Shown: positions 54,539 through 62,895 of the stretch, in pieces
Layout of the letters: each line of letters opens with the position of its first letter
How positions within the stretch are numbered: the stretch's first letter is position 1
From: Paracoccaceae bacterium
GTDB taxonomy: Bacteria > Pseudomonadota > Alphaproteobacteria > Rhodobacterales > Rhodobacteraceae
DNA: 64,000 bases
Direction of reading: 5' to 3'
Assembly (NCBI GenBank): GCA_024642725.1
Contig: JAHEAO010000005.1
Span: 20,544-84,543 of the forward strand
Notes under the pieces: generated by a model
Databases searched by the model: none
Seen by the model: only the letters and a program-made list of their open reading frames with translations
What the model was told of the DNA's origin: nothing
Program-made: the position numbers and the translations under genes

Positions 54539-55352
54539 GCGGCAAGGCCGAACGCACCGCCATTTCGCAGCGACTGGACAAGGCCTTGCGATCCGCACTG
54601 TCCCGAACGCGAACAGGTTCATGATAGACCAGTTCGACGGAACCTTGGCGCGGCGTCGCCAGAACTTTCAGGAAATGACTTCCGAAATCCATCTCTGCCC
54701 ACCAACCATAATACCGTGGATCCTCACCTTCGGGTGCACGGTAGATCAGCGTTACGGGTTGAATGGACAGGATCTCTCTTAAATCCCGCGCTAAGAACGC
54801 CGCGAACAAGGTTGATTTAAAAGGCAGAACCCGAAGCCCATCTGTCGAAGTTCCTTCGGGAAAGAAAAGCAGGCGATGCCCGGCCTTGAGCCGTTCTTCA
54901 AAGATATGGTTCTGGGCCTTGGCCTCTCGCGCGACCCGACGGATGAAGACCGTCCCGGTGGCGCGTGCGAGCCAACCGATCACCGGCCATGAGGCGACTT
55001 CCGATTTCGACACGAAGTAAACGCGCTTGCGCGCATTGAGCGCAAATATGTCAAGCCACGAGGCGTGGTTGGAAACGACTGCGCCCTTTTCTTGCATCAT
55101 CACACCCCGCACCTTGTATCCGATGCCAAGGATCACAAAGGCCAGACGACACACCATCTGCGTGATATGTGGGGTCCAGGGGCGATCAAGTCCGTAGAGC
55201 GGACGTTCTGCCAAACGGACCAGCAGCAGCGCGGCAAGGCCTCCGAAAACGACGACGGACAGGCTGATTCCCCTAAACACCACAAGCACCCAGCCCATTG
55301 CAGTTATTGGGGTCTTCTTCGGCTCGTCTGCCGATGCCCACGGCCTGGTCAT
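54522..55352 (-). CDS. olsA: Lyso-ornithine lipid O-acyltransferase (PlsC-like)
   Basis: 276 residues from the ATG at 55352, which overlaps the olsB stop as ATGA. One strong N-terminal hydrophobic helix (~20-45) is followed by PlsC-type motifs: N-H-A-S-W-L-D (a variant of N-H-x4-D) and F-P-E-G-T-S-T-D-G. It transfers an acyl chain to the 3-hydroxy group of lyso-ornithine lipid. That specificity is inferred from the coupled olsB gene. On its own it would be called a 1-acylglycerol-3-phosphate acyltransferase. Confidence 0.9.
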   Translation of the reverse strand: MTRPWASADEPKKTPITAMGWVLVVFRGISLSVVVFGGLAALLLVRLAERPLYGLDRPWTPHITQMVCRLAFVILGIGYKVRGVMMQEKGAVVSNHASWLDIFALNARKRVYFVSKSEVASWPVIGWLARATGTVFIRRVAREAKAQNHIFEERLKAGHRLLFFPEGTSTDGLRVLPFKSTLFAAFLARDLREILSIQPVTLIYRAPEGEDPRYYGWWAEMDFGSHFLKVLATPRQGSVELVYHEPVRVRDSADRKALSSRCEMAVRSALPPSPLP

Positions 55353-56128
55353 GGGCCGCGACGCTTCGTGTAGAGATCTCCCTGCCGGGCGCTCATCGTC
55401 GCGGTGTCGAGGATCAGGCAAATATCGGTTGTGTTGAAGGCGTGGTCGACATAGGCCCCTTCGCCCACGAAGCCCCCCAGTCGAAGGTAGGCCTTGATCA
55501 GCGCGGGCGTCGCACGCAGGGCCCGGGGCCGGTTGATCTGTTCTTTCGGCATCAGGTCCATGCGCTGGAAATGGTCCGGCATTGCACGAACCCGCAGAGT
55601 TTCCGGCGCCAGATGCCTGTGGTGGAGCAACGACAAAGGTTCAGCCAGCGCCACTATATCGGTCCCGTGAAAGCTCGCGACTCCGAACAGAATCTCTATC
55701 TTGTGGGCGGCAACATAGTCCGCCAACCCGCCCCAGAGATAATACATCGCCTTGCCGCCGCGATAATTGACGTCGACACAGGATCGGCCCAGCTCCAGCA
55801 GGTTGCGCCCTGTGGCCAGAAGACGTGAGAGGTCGTATTCGCGCGATGTATAGAATCGCCCGATCTTGGCGGCCGCGTCGCTGCACAGCAGGCGATAGAC
55901 CCCGACGACATGATCAAGCGCGGCCTCGTCCCGGTCCAGATCGACCAGGACCAGATGGTCACAATAGGGATCGAATTCATCGCGTTCGAGCCGGGCCTGA
56001 TGGTCGACCAGCGGACCATCCCCACCGAGTTCCTCGACAAAGACACGATAGCGTAGTCTCTGAGCTGCTTTCAGGTCGTCGCCCCCGCGCGCAAACCGGA
56101 GGGCGAATCTTGGGTCTTTCGGCGTCAT
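55349..56128 (-). CDS. olsB: L-ornithine N-alpha-acyltransferase (GNAT fold)
   Basis: 259 residues of the OlsB/hemolysin-like acyltransferase family: L-R-Y-R-V-F-V-E-E-L near 25-34, F-D-x-x-C-D-H-L near 53-60, L-E-L-G-R-S-C-V near 112-119 and the late P-A-L-I-K-A-Y-L-R-L-G motif. It transfers 3-hydroxyacyl from ACP to ornithine, making lyso-ornithine lipid. With olsA it forms a complete two-gene pathway to ornithine lipids, membrane lipids used especially under phosphate limitation. No Pho box was identified upstream. Confidence 0.93.
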   Translation of the reverse strand: MTPKDPRFALRFARGGDDLKAAQRLRYRVFVEELGGDGPLVDHQARLERDEFDPYCDHLVLVDLDRDEAALDHVVGVYRLLCSDAAAKIGRFYTSREYDLSRLLATGRNLLELGRSCVDVNYRGGKAMYYLWGGLADYVAAHKIEILFGVASFHGTDIVALAEPLSLLHHRHLAPETLRVRAMPDHFQRMDLMPKEQINRPRALRATPALIKAYLRLGGFVGEGAYVDHAFNTTDICLILDTATMSARQGDLYTKRRGP

Positions 56129-56270
56129 CTGCTGTCGTGACTCTCGCCCGTGTGAGGTGCGCGGGTTCTAGGGCCCCCGACATGGGTTTGCAAGGCGACA
56201 CGGTTCAACCGCAGTCTTGGATACCCCTTATAGTTGTGTTAACCTTGGCGTACTAACTTCAGAATTGACC

Positions 56271-56453
56271 CTAGAGACCAAAAACCATTTCCAACTCAAC
56301 ATTCCGGCTGTCAACGACCACCTTGCCCGCATGCTCGAACATCACAGTGACCCGTCCGGCCACATTCGACTGGACCTGCCCCACACCCCATTCAGGTTGT
56401 GCCGGGTTTCGCACGAACATTGCAGGTTCAAGCTGCGAATTCACTTCGTTCAT
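56271..56453 (-). CDS. DUF3553 domain protein
   Basis: 60 residues from the ATG at 56453. ATGs at 56465 and 56492 are in frame but outside the conserved part. The sequence L-E-P-A-M-F-V-R-N-P-A-Q-P-E-W-G-V-G-Q-V then G-R-V-T-V-M-F-E-H-A-G-K-V-V is the DUF3553 pattern, a small SH3-like fold. The same module caps some UvrD/PcrA-type helicases, so RNA-polymerase or nucleic-acid contact is possible, but stand-alone versions are uncharacterised. The start is 29 bases from the divergent chpT start. Confidence 0.83.
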   Translation of the reverse strand: MNEVNSQLEPAMFVRNPAQPEWGVGQVQSNVAGRVTVMFEHAGKVVVDSRNVELEMVFGL

Positions 56454-56482
56454 TCCATTTCCCATTTCGAAAGCCCCAACTG

Positions 56483-57082
56483 ATGCCCGCAAACCTGCCT
56501 GACCTGACGGCCTTGATCGGGTCGCGTATCTGCCATGACCTTATCAGCCCGATCGGTGCCATCGGCAACGGGGTTGAACTGATGACACTTGCAGGGACCG
56601 CACGCGGCGCAGAGATGGAACTCATCGCGGAAAGCGTCGACAATGCCAATGCCCGCATACGATTCTTCCGCGTGGCGTTCGGCGCCGCCCAGCCCGGCCA
56701 GACAATTGCGGCTTCTGAAATCATCGGTACATTGCGCGACCTGACCAGAGGTGGCCGGTTCGTTGTGGATTGGCAACCCGGTGCCGCCTTGCAGCGCCAG
56801 CAGGTGAAGCTGGCATTCCTGTTGTTGCAGTGTTTCGAAACAGCGATGCCGCGTGGCGGCCACGTCTCGGTAAGACTTGTCGGTGAAGAATGGGCCCTGA
56901 CCGGGGAGGCCGATGGGCTGGTGATTGAGCCTCATCTCTGGGCGATGCTGTCCGTTCCTGTCGCCAGGCCAGAGATTGACGCGGCGCGCGTGCAGTTCGC
57001 GCTGGCCCCGCTGGCGGCAACCGCCATAGGCCGCCAATTGATCGTCGAAACCTCTGATCGGATCGCACGAGTCAGGTTCTAG
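56483..57082 (+). CDS. chpT: Histidine phosphotransferase ChpT
   Basis: 199 residues from the ATG at 56483 (M-P-A-N-L-P-D). The longer frame upstream is not conserved. The DHp-like helix carries His18 in S-R-I-C-H-D-L-I-S-P-I-G-A-I-G-N-G-V-E-L, the ChpT signature, followed by a degenerate ATPase-like domain. In alphaproteobacteria ChpT relays phosphate from CckA to CtrA, which in Rhodobacterales controls motility and gene-transfer-agent genes. Neither cckA nor ctrA is in the window. The gene ends 29 bases from convergent proA. Confidence 0.9.
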   Translation: MPANLPDLTALIGSRICHDLISPIGAIGNGVELMTLAGTARGAEMELIAESVDNANARIRFFRVAFGAAQPGQTIAASEIIGTLRDLTRGGRFVVDWQPGAALQRQQVKLAFLLLQCFETAMPRGGHVSVRLVGEEWALTGEADGLVIEPHLWAMLSVPVARPEIDAARVQFALAPLAATAIGRQLIVETSDRIARVRF

Positions 57083-57111
57083 GCGGTCGCATTGCGACGA
57101 AACTTCGCGGA

Positions 57112-58377
57112 TCAGGCGCGCACAGTTCCGTCACCGGTGACCAGATACTTGAAGCTGGTGAGCTGTTCCGCACCGACGGGCCCTCGCGCATGCATCTTGC
57201 CCGTCGCGATTCCGATCTCTGCCCCCATGCCGAACTCGCCGCCATCGGCGAACTGGGTCGAGGCGTTGCGCATCAAGATTGCGCTGTCCAGTTCCGCGAA
57301 GAACTGATCGGCGGCGGTGTCATCTTCTGTCAGGATGCAGTCGGTGTGGTTCGAGCCGTAGCGGCGAATATGGGCGATTGCCTCGTCGATGCCGCTGACC
57401 GTCTTGGCGGCGATATCCATATCAAGATATTCATGCCCCCAGTCAGCCTCGGTGGCCGGTTGAGTTCCGTCGAACGTCTGCAGGGCCTCGTCTGCATGGA
57501 CACGGACGCCGCTTCCTATCAGCGCTGCGATCAGGTCACCACCGAGTGTTGCGACCAAATCGCGATGGATCAGTAGGCATTCCGCCGCGCCGCAGATACC
57601 TGTACGGCGGGTCTTCGCGTTCAGCACGACCTTGAGCGCCTTTTCGGGGTCCGCGGCCTTATCGACATAGATGTGAACGATGCCTTCGAGATGTGCAAAG
57701 ACCGGGACCCGCGCTTCGCGCTGCACAAGCCCGACAAGGCCCTTGCCACCGCGCGGCACGATCACGTCGATCGTGTCGACAGCCTTGAGCATTTCGCTCA
57801 CCGCTTCCCGGTCGCGTGTCGGGACAAGCTGGATTGACGCTTCGGGCAGTCCTGCCGCGCTCAGCCCCTCTACCAGACAGGCATGAATGGCCCGGGACGA
57901 ATGGAAGCTTTCGGAGCCGCCACGCAGGATCACCGCATTGCCGGATTTAAGGCAGAGCGCGCCAGCGTCGGCCGTAACATTGGGACGGCTTTCATAGATC
58001 ACACCCACGACGCCAAGGGGCGTGCGGACACGGCGGATATGCAGGCCGCTCGGTTGGTCCCATTCGGCGATGACTTCGCCCACCGGGTCCTTCTGGTCCG
58101 CCACCGCGCGCAAACCATCGACGATGCTCTGGATTCGTGCCTCGTCGAGCAACAGCCGATCCAGCATCGCGGGACTGAGCCCCTTACCCCGCCCGTAGGC
58201 GAGATCCTCTGCATTGGCTTCGATAATCCTTGACCGGTTGGCCCAGACCGCGTCCGCAGCCGACATCAACGCGGCGCGCTTACGTTCAGCCGACGCCATG
58301 GCGAGCTGGGCAGCAGCGGCGCGCGCGGCCTTGCCAATCTCTGCGATCAGATCGGGAATGTTGTCATGGTCGTTCAT
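57112..58377 (-). CDS. proA: Gamma-glutamyl phosphate reductase
   Basis: 421 residues, the family's normal length. Signature P-R-G-G-K-G-L-V near 200, catalytic Cys in [11 protein letters not shown] (where many homologues have C-N-A), and N-H-T-D-C-I-L-T late in the chain. It makes glutamate-5-semialdehyde for proline. It follows proB by 76 bases on the same strand, completing the first two steps of proline synthesis. Confidence 0.96.
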   Translation of the reverse strand: MNDHDNIPDLIAEIGKAARAAAAQLAMASAERKRAALMSAADAVWANRSRIIEANAEDLAYGRGKGLSPAMLDRLLLDEARIQSIVDGLRAVADQKDPVGEVIAEWDQPSGLHIRRVRTPLGVVGVIYESRPNVTADAGALCLKSGNAVILRGGSESFHSSRAIHACLVEGLSAAGLPEASIQLVPTRDREAVSEMLKAVDTIDVIVPRGGKGLVGLVQREARVPVFAHLEGIVHIYVDKAADPEKALKVVLNAKTRRTGICGAAECLLIHRDLVATLGGDLIAALIGSGVRVHADEALQTFDGTQPATEADWGHEYLDMDIAAKTVSGIDEAIAHIRRYGSNHTDCILTEDDTAADQFFAELDSAILMRNASTQFADGGEFGMGAEIGIATGKMHARGPVGAEQLTSFKYLVTGDGTVRA

Positions 58378-58453
58378 GATCGAGGCCTTTCACCTTCGGA
58401 TTTCGGTCGAATGCCTCCGGCGGGGATATTTATGAACAGAAGATGAGCAAAGG

Positions 58454-59554
58454 TCAAAGTGCCATGTCATCGCGGTGGATAAGGGCCGCACGACCCGGAT
58501 AGCCCAGGATCGTCTCGATCTCTGCAGAACGATGGCCTGCAATCGCGCGGGCCTCATCGGCCGTGTAACGGGTCAGACCGACACCAAGGCGCGCGCCGTC
58601 CGGCCCGAGAATGGCAACCGGGTCGCCGCGCCCGAACTGGCCTATGATGCGGGCGATCCCGGCGGGAAGAAGCGATTTACCGCTGCCAAGAGCCCCGGCG
58701 GCGCCTTCGTCCACGACAACTTCGCCGCGCACTTTCATCGCTGCGATCCAGCGCTTGCGCGCGGCTTGCGGATCGCCCTGCGCCGTGAACCAGGTCGCCG
58801 GAGCACCCCGCTCGAGCGCTGTCAGCGGCCGCAGAACCGAGCCTTCGGCAATCGCCATGGCGCAACCCGCTCCGGTTGCGGTCTTGGCCGCCATGAGCTT
58901 GGTTTTCATGCCACCCTTTGACAGGCCGGATCCGGCGTCGCCGGCCATCGCTTCGATCTCAGGGGTGATGGTATCGATGACATCAAAGCGCTTGGCCGTC
59001 GGGTCGGTCTTCGGGTTACCCGAATAAAAGCCATCGACATCGGACAGGAGGATCAGTTGGTCGGCCCCGACGGTCACCGCGATCTGCGCGGCAAGCCGGT
59101 CATTGTCGCCATAGCGGATTTCGTCGGTTGCGACGGTGTCATTTTCATTCACGATTGGAACGACACCCAGCGCCAGAAGGGTTTCGAGCGTGGCGCGCGA
59201 GTTCAGGTAGCGGCGGCGATCCGTGCTGTCTTCCAGCGTCACGAGGACCTGCGCGGTCGTGATGCCATGCGGCGCCAGCACTTCCTCGTAGGCGCGGGCA
59301 AGGCGGATCTGTCCCACGGCAGCGGCCGCCTGCGACTGTTCGAGAGCCAGCGCCGAATTTGGCAGTCCCAGAACGGCGCGGCCAAGGGCGATGGATCCGG
59401 AGGACACAAGTATCACGGACGTGCCGCGGGCCTTGGCCTCGGCGACATCCTCTGCCAAGCAGCGCAGCCAATCGGCCCGCAACCGGCCACGCTCGACGAG
59501 AAGCGCCGAGCCAATCTTGACGACCAGTCGTTTCGCCTTGCTTATGGTTGCCAC
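58454..59554 (-). CDS. proB: Glutamate 5-kinase
   Basis: 366 residues from a GTG at 59554. The amino-acid-kinase domain (1-~255) has V-V-K-I-G-S-A-L near 12-19, V-S-S-G-S-I-A-L-G near 50-58 and N-E-N-D-T-V near 137. The C-terminal PUA domain (~280-360) includes [10 protein letters not shown]. It phosphorylates glutamate and is usually feedback-inhibited by proline. It overlaps the obgE 3' end by 13 bases, so the obgE-proB-proA order forms one operon. Confidence 0.97.
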   Translation of the reverse strand: MATISKAKRLVVKIGSALLVERGRLRADWLRCLAEDVAEAKARGTSVILVSSGSIALGRAVLGLPNSALALEQSQAAAAVGQIRLARAYEEVLAPHGITTAQVLVTLEDSTDRRRYLNSRATLETLLALGVVPIVNENDTVATDEIRYGDNDRLAAQIAVTVGADQLILLSDVDGFYSGNPKTDPTAKRFDVIDTITPEIEAMAGDAGSGLSKGGMKTKLMAAKTATGAGCAMAIAEGSVLRPLTALERGAPATWFTAQGDPQAARKRWIAAMKVRGEVVVDEGAAGALGSGKSLLPAGIARIIGQFGRGDPVAILGPDGARLGVGLTRYTADEARAIAGHRSAEIETILGYPGRAALIHRDDMAL

Positions 59555-60579
59555 GTCTGGGGCTCCTCGGCGGCCTTGCGGGTGCGAAGGCGATTGGCGT
59601 CTATCCTTGCCCGAAGCGCCCTCAGGACTTCCTGCACACCGTCGCGACTGACGCCGGACATCGTCAATACCGAACCGCCAGAGGCTTTCTCGAGAATCTT
59701 GCGCTTTTTCTCGATCTCTTTGGTATCAAGCGCATCGATCTTGTTCAGAACCGTTACACGTGGCTTGTCTGCAAGGCCCGCGCCGTAGGTCTCGATCTCC
59801 GTGATGATCGTCTTGTAATCGGTTTTGATATTCTCGGAAGTGCCGTCCACCAGATGCAGAAGTACCGCACAGCGTTCGACATGCCCGAGAAAGAGGTCGC
59901 CCAGCCCCCTGCCCTCCGACGCGCCTTCGATGAGGCCGGGAATGTCGGCGATGACGAATTCCACTTCGTCCACGGCAACGACGCCAAGGTTGGGAACCAG
60001 CGTTGTAAAGGGATAGTCGGCAATCTTCGGTCGTGCGTTAGATGTCGCCGCAAGGAATGTGGATTTTCCGGCGTTGGGAAGACCAAGCAGACCGACGTCG
60101 GCAATCAGTTTGAGCCGGAGCCAGAGCGTGCGCTCGACCCCTTCTTGACCGGGGTTGGCGCGGCGCGGCGCCTGATTGCTGGCCGTTTTGAAATGCGCGT
60201 TTCCGAAGCCGCCGTTCCCACCTTTTGCCAGAAGGACACGCTGGCCAACCTCGGTCAGGTCGGCGATGACGGTTTCCTCGTCCTCGTCCAGTATTTCTGT
60301 TCCGACAGGGATCCGCAGGATGACGTCATCGCCATCCTTGCCCGTCCGCTGCTGGCCCATACCGTGCTGACCGCTTTTGGCAAAGAAATGCTGCTGATAA
60401 CGAAAATCGATCAGCGTGTTCAGCCCATCGACCGCCACAGCCCAAACGTCGCCGCCGCGGCCGCCATCACCGCCGTTCGGGCCACCGAACTCGACGAATT
60501 TTTCTCGTCGGAAACTGACGCACCCGGCCCCGCCGCCGCCTGAGCGGATATAGACCTTGGCGAGATCGAGAAATTTCAT
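59542..60579 (-). CDS. obgE: Obg-family GTPase (ObgE/CgtA)
   Basis: 345 residues. The glycine-rich Obg fold spans 1-158 ([15 protein letters not shown] at ~13-27, G-G-R-G-G-D-V). G-domain: G1 GLPNAGKS at 166-173, G3 D-I-P-G, G4 N-K-I-D. The short C-terminus lacks a long acidic tail. It is an essential ribosome-assembly and stress GTPase. Together with nearby rplU and rpmA this is the familiar L21-L27-Obg neighbourhood, here interrupted by two acetyltransferase genes. Confidence 0.97.
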   Translation of the reverse strand: MKFLDLAKVYIRSGGGGAGCVSFRREKFVEFGGPNGGDGGRGGDVWAVAVDGLNTLIDFRYQQHFFAKSGQHGMGQQRTGKDGDDVILRIPVGTEILDEDEETVIADLTEVGQRVLLAKGGNGGFGNAHFKTASNQAPRRANPGQEGVERTLWLRLKLIADVGLLGLPNAGKSTFLAATSNARPKIADYPFTTLVPNLGVVAVDEVEFVIADIPGLIEGASEGRGLGDLFLGHVERCAVLLHLVDGTSENIKTDYKTIITEIETYGAGLADKPRVTVLNKIDALDTKEIEKKRKILEKASGGSVLTMSGVSRDGVQEVLRALRARIDANRLRTRKAAEEPQTWQP

Positions 60580-60694
60580 CAGGTTTAGCCTCGAATTGGA
60601 TTAGGAGATGCCGATAGAGATATTTGCGGGCTTACTCAAGCCTTGACGCGGGCCGTCGGGGTTCGGACAGACGCTTAGCGTCCCAATCCGCGGC

Positions 60695-61189
60695 CTATAA
60701 AATAACCTTTTGCAGTTCGACCGGGCGCCCCAGCGGGCGCGACTGTGCCGTTTCCCGGTGAGATGGCTGAAAACCGAGCTTGGCGAGCACGTTTCGCGAC
60801 GCCGCGTTCGCCGGAAAATAGCCCGACCACAATTCCTGGCCCGCATGCTTGAAAAAATCTGCCACGAGCGCGTTGGCCGCCTCGGTCATGAGGCCCTGCC
60901 CCCAAAAGGGGCGGCCCAACCAGTAGCCAAGTTCACGCAACCCGGTCCGCTGATGTCGATCAAGTCCGACAACGCCTACAAGCCGTCCATCCAATACGAT
61001 TGCTCTACTTCCCTCGGAAGCGTCGCCAGACACAAACCATTCGGCATCCGAAAAAGCATAGGGCCAAGGCGGTGACGTGAGCCAGCGAATGACCTGCCAC
61101 TCGTTGATCAGGCGCGCGATATCGGTCGCATCCCGTGGTTCCAACGGGCGCAGTTTCAATCTTTTCGTTTGAAGCACCCGGCGTGACAT
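60695..61189 (-). CDS. GNAT-family N-acetyltransferase (RimJ/RimL-like)
   Basis: 164 residues of the Acetyltransf_3 group: the N-terminal L-K-L-R-P-L-E-P-R-D-A-T-D-I-A-R-L-I-N pattern, W-L-G-R-P-F-W-G-Q-G-L-M-T-E-A (acetyl-CoA-binding Q/R-x-x-G-x-A region) and N-A-A-S-R-N-V-L-A-K-L-G-F. It acetylates an amino group, probably an N-terminus or an aminoglycoside-like or metabolite amine. It lies 12 bases downstream of a second GNAT gene and just downstream of rpmA, so ribosomal-protein acetylation is a reasonable but unproven idea. Confidence 0.9.
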   Translation of the reverse strand: MSRRVLQTKRLKLRPLEPRDATDIARLINEWQVIRWLTSPPWPYAFSDAEWFVSGDASEGSRAIVLDGRLVGVVGLDRHQRTGLRELGYWLGRPFWGQGLMTEAANALVADFFKHAGQELWSGYFPANAASRNVLAKLGFQPSHRETAQSRPLGRPVELQKVIL

Positions 61190-61201
61190 ATCACAAACGC
61201 G

Positions 61202-61741
61202 CTATCTGAGCTTCTTGATGTAGGTCCAGGTCGGGACTGTCGTGTTTCGCGCCACTGAAAAGGCTTCGGCGTCGCCAAGATATTCGAATCCCGCGTTGGT
61301 CACGACGCGTGCGGAGGCCGGATTGTCCTGGAACACCGCGGCAAAAAGCGTCTTTGCCTTATGAGGATTGGCATCGACCATGGCGCGCACAGCTTCTGAC
61401 GCAAGGCCGGAGTTCCAAAAGGCCGGTCCAATCCAGAAGCTGATTTCGCTTTGTTCGCGGTCCATCCGAGTCAGCCAGACAACGCCCAGAACCTCTGCCA
61501 GGCCATATGCGGACCCATCCATCACCCAGGCGTCGTCTACACGGTCGATACTCTGCGCCCGTGCTATGTAGCTTTCGGTCGACCCCGGCGGCAACGGATG
61601 CGGTATCGACTGGGTCGCTTCCGCAACCCGGCGGTCACCGGCATACATTGCCAACAGGCCGGCATCGGACTTGCGCAATGGACGCAAAATGAACCGCTCT
61701 GCCTCGATCACTGGCTGATTGGTGATCTGGTCGAGAATCAT
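61202..61741 (-). CDS. GNAT-family N-acetyltransferase (RimJ/RimL-like)
   Basis: 179 residues from the ATG at 61741, preceded by GAGGAGGGAAGG. The frame extends to 61783 without such a site. Same fold as its neighbour: E-R-F-I-L-R-P-L-R-K-S-D-A near 24-36, I-S-F-W-I-G-P-A-F-W-N-S-G-L-A-S-E-A near 107-124, and N-P-A-S-A-R-V-V-T-N-A-G-F. The two are paralogue-like but clearly diverged. It is transcribed from beyond the rpmA terminator at 61843-61872, so it probably has its own promoter in the gap or relies on read-through. Confidence 0.9.
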   Translation of the reverse strand: MILDQITNQPVIEAERFILRPLRKSDAGLLAMYAGDRRVAEATQSIPHPLPPGSTESYIARAQSIDRVDDAWVMDGSAYGLAEVLGVVWLTRMDREQSEISFWIGPAFWNSGLASEAVRAMVDANPHKAKTLFAAVFQDNPASARVVTNAGFEYLGDAEAFSVARNTTVPTWTYIKKLR

Positions 61742-61842
61742 GCCTTCCCTCCTCTGAAGAACACGAGCGTTCAAGTTAAACATGGGAAGTCAGCGAAATT
61801 GTGACCACCCTGTGCACACAAGAAGTAACGCGATTATGAAAC

Positions 61843-61872
61843 GAAAAAGGGACCGGCTTCTTAGCCGATCCC
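61843..61872 (-). terminator. Intrinsic terminator of the rplU-rpmA operon
   Basis: Minus-strand stem GGGATCGGCT/AGCCGGTCCC (61872-61863 with 61858-61849, one G-T wobble, 4-base loop) followed by TTTTTCG. It begins 27 bases after the rpmA stop. Confidence 0.92.
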
Positions 61873-61898
61873 CCTGAAAACTTGCTTAAGGACTTCGG

Positions 61899-62168
61899 CT
61901 ACTCGGCGGCCTCCGCGACCGGGAGCACCGAAATAAAGGTACGACCCTTGAGCCCCTTGTGGAAGGTCACGGCACCTTCGGTCACGGCGAAGATCGTGTG
62001 ATCCTTGCCCATGCCGACGCCCTCGCCCGGCCACCACTTGGTGCCGCGCTGACGCACGATGATGTTGCCCGGAATGGCAGCCTGACCGCCATAGAGCTTC
62101 ACGCCGAGGCGACGCCCCGCAGAGTCGCGGCCGTTGCGGGATGAACCGCCTGCTTTTTTGTGTGCCAT
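61899..62168 (-). CDS. rpmA: 50S ribosomal protein L27
   Basis: 89 residues beginning [16 protein letters not shown], the conserved flexible N-terminus that reaches the peptidyl-transferase centre. There is no cleavable Firmicutes-type extension. Core [15 protein letters not shown] is slightly longer than in E. coli, as usual in alphaproteobacteria. It starts six bases after the rplU stop. Confidence 0.98.
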   Translation of the reverse strand: MAHKKAGGSSRNGRDSAGRRLGVKLYGGQAAIPGNIIVRQRGTKWWPGEGVGMGKDHTIFAVTEGAVTFHKGLKGRTFISVLPVAEAAE

Positions 62169-62174
62169 GGGGGA

Positions 62175-62699
62175 TTACTCCTTCTTCGCAGCCGGCTTCT
62201 TAGCGGCTGGTTTCTTTGCGGCGGGCTTTTTCGCTGCCGCTTTCTCGGCCTCTGCCTTGGGAGCGTCAGCCTTTGCTTCGGCTTTCTTCGGAGCGGCCTT
62301 TTTCGGCGCAGCCTTGGCTTCCAACTTTTCCGAGACTTTCGCTACCGGGGCAGATCCGGCCCCGATTGCCGCCTTGACGCCGGACTTGTCGGCACCTTTT
62401 TCAAGGATGTCGGTTACCCGCAGCAGGGTCAGTTGCTGACGGTGTCCTTTTGTGCGCTGGCTGCTGTGCTTACGGCGGCGCTTTACATAGTGGATGACTT
62501 TCTCACCCTTGATCTGGTCGATCACTTCGGCCTGAACAGCCGCGCCCGCAACCAGAGGGGCGCCGACGGTGGCACCCACCATCAGAATCTCGTTGAACTG
62601 GATTTTCTCGCCGGCGTCTGCTGCAATCTTTTCAACGCGAAGCACATCTCCGCTTTGAACCTTGTATTGCTTGCCACCGGTCTTCATGACCGCAAACAT
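62175..62699 (-). CDS. rplU: 50S ribosomal protein L21 with long Lys/Ala tail
   Basis: 174 residues from the ATG at 62699 (M-F-A-V-M-K-T-G-G). The L21 core occupies 1-~103 (Y-K-V-x-x-G-D, K-R-R-R-K-H-S-S-Q-R-T-K-G-H-R-Q). The remaining ~70 residues form a low-complexity extension rich in Ala and Lys that ends in four K-K-P-A-A-like units. E. coli L21 has only 103 residues. Histone-like tails on L21 are known in some alphaproteobacteria, and their function is unclear. First gene of the rplU-rpmA operon. Confidence 0.97.
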   Translation of the reverse strand: MFAVMKTGGKQYKVQSGDVLRVEKIAADAGEKIQFNEILMVGATVGAPLVAGAAVQAEVIDQIKGEKVIHYVKRRRKHSSQRTKGHRQQLTLLRVTDILEKGADKSGVKAAIGAGSAPVAKVSEKLEAKAAPKKAAPKKAEAKADAPKAEAEKAAAKKPAAKKPAAKKPAAKKE

Positions 62700-62768
62700 A
62701 TGATATTCCTTCATTTTTCGCGTCCTGCGGCCCCGGTTTCCCGGTGTTTCCAGCCTGTTGGCCACCTC

Positions 62769-62786
62769 GAACAGCGCGCCCTGTTC
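62769..62786 (-). promoter_or_regulatory. Hairpin in the rplU leader
   Basis: A perfect 6-bp stem GAACAG/CTGTTC with a 6-base loop lies between the putative promoter (62836-62864) and the rplU start. It could be a site for autogenous control by L21. I see no match to a known leader consensus. Confidence 0.3.
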
Positions 62787-62835
62787 AGAGCGACATTTCG
62801 AACAACTGCGGACATGCGTCCGGCAGAGATGCGGG

Positions 62836-62864
62836 CTTATGATGGAGTCTGACCATCAAGTCAA
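62836..62864 (-). promoter_or_regulatory. Candidate sigma-70 promoter of rplU-rpmA
   Basis: Minus strand TTGACT (62864-62859), 17-base spacer, CATAAG (62841-62836). Spacing is optimal, the -35 is near-consensus and the -10 is fair. This would give a leader of about 130 bases before the rplU ATG. Confidence 0.5.
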
Positions 62865-62895
62865 GGACCCAGACAGCATTTCCGGTCCGGCCAGC

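Noticed and set aside
59548..60543. A 331-codon plus-strand frame opposite obgE
   Set aside because: It is complementary to the conserved Obg GTPase, has composition typical of antisense frames and no recognised motif.
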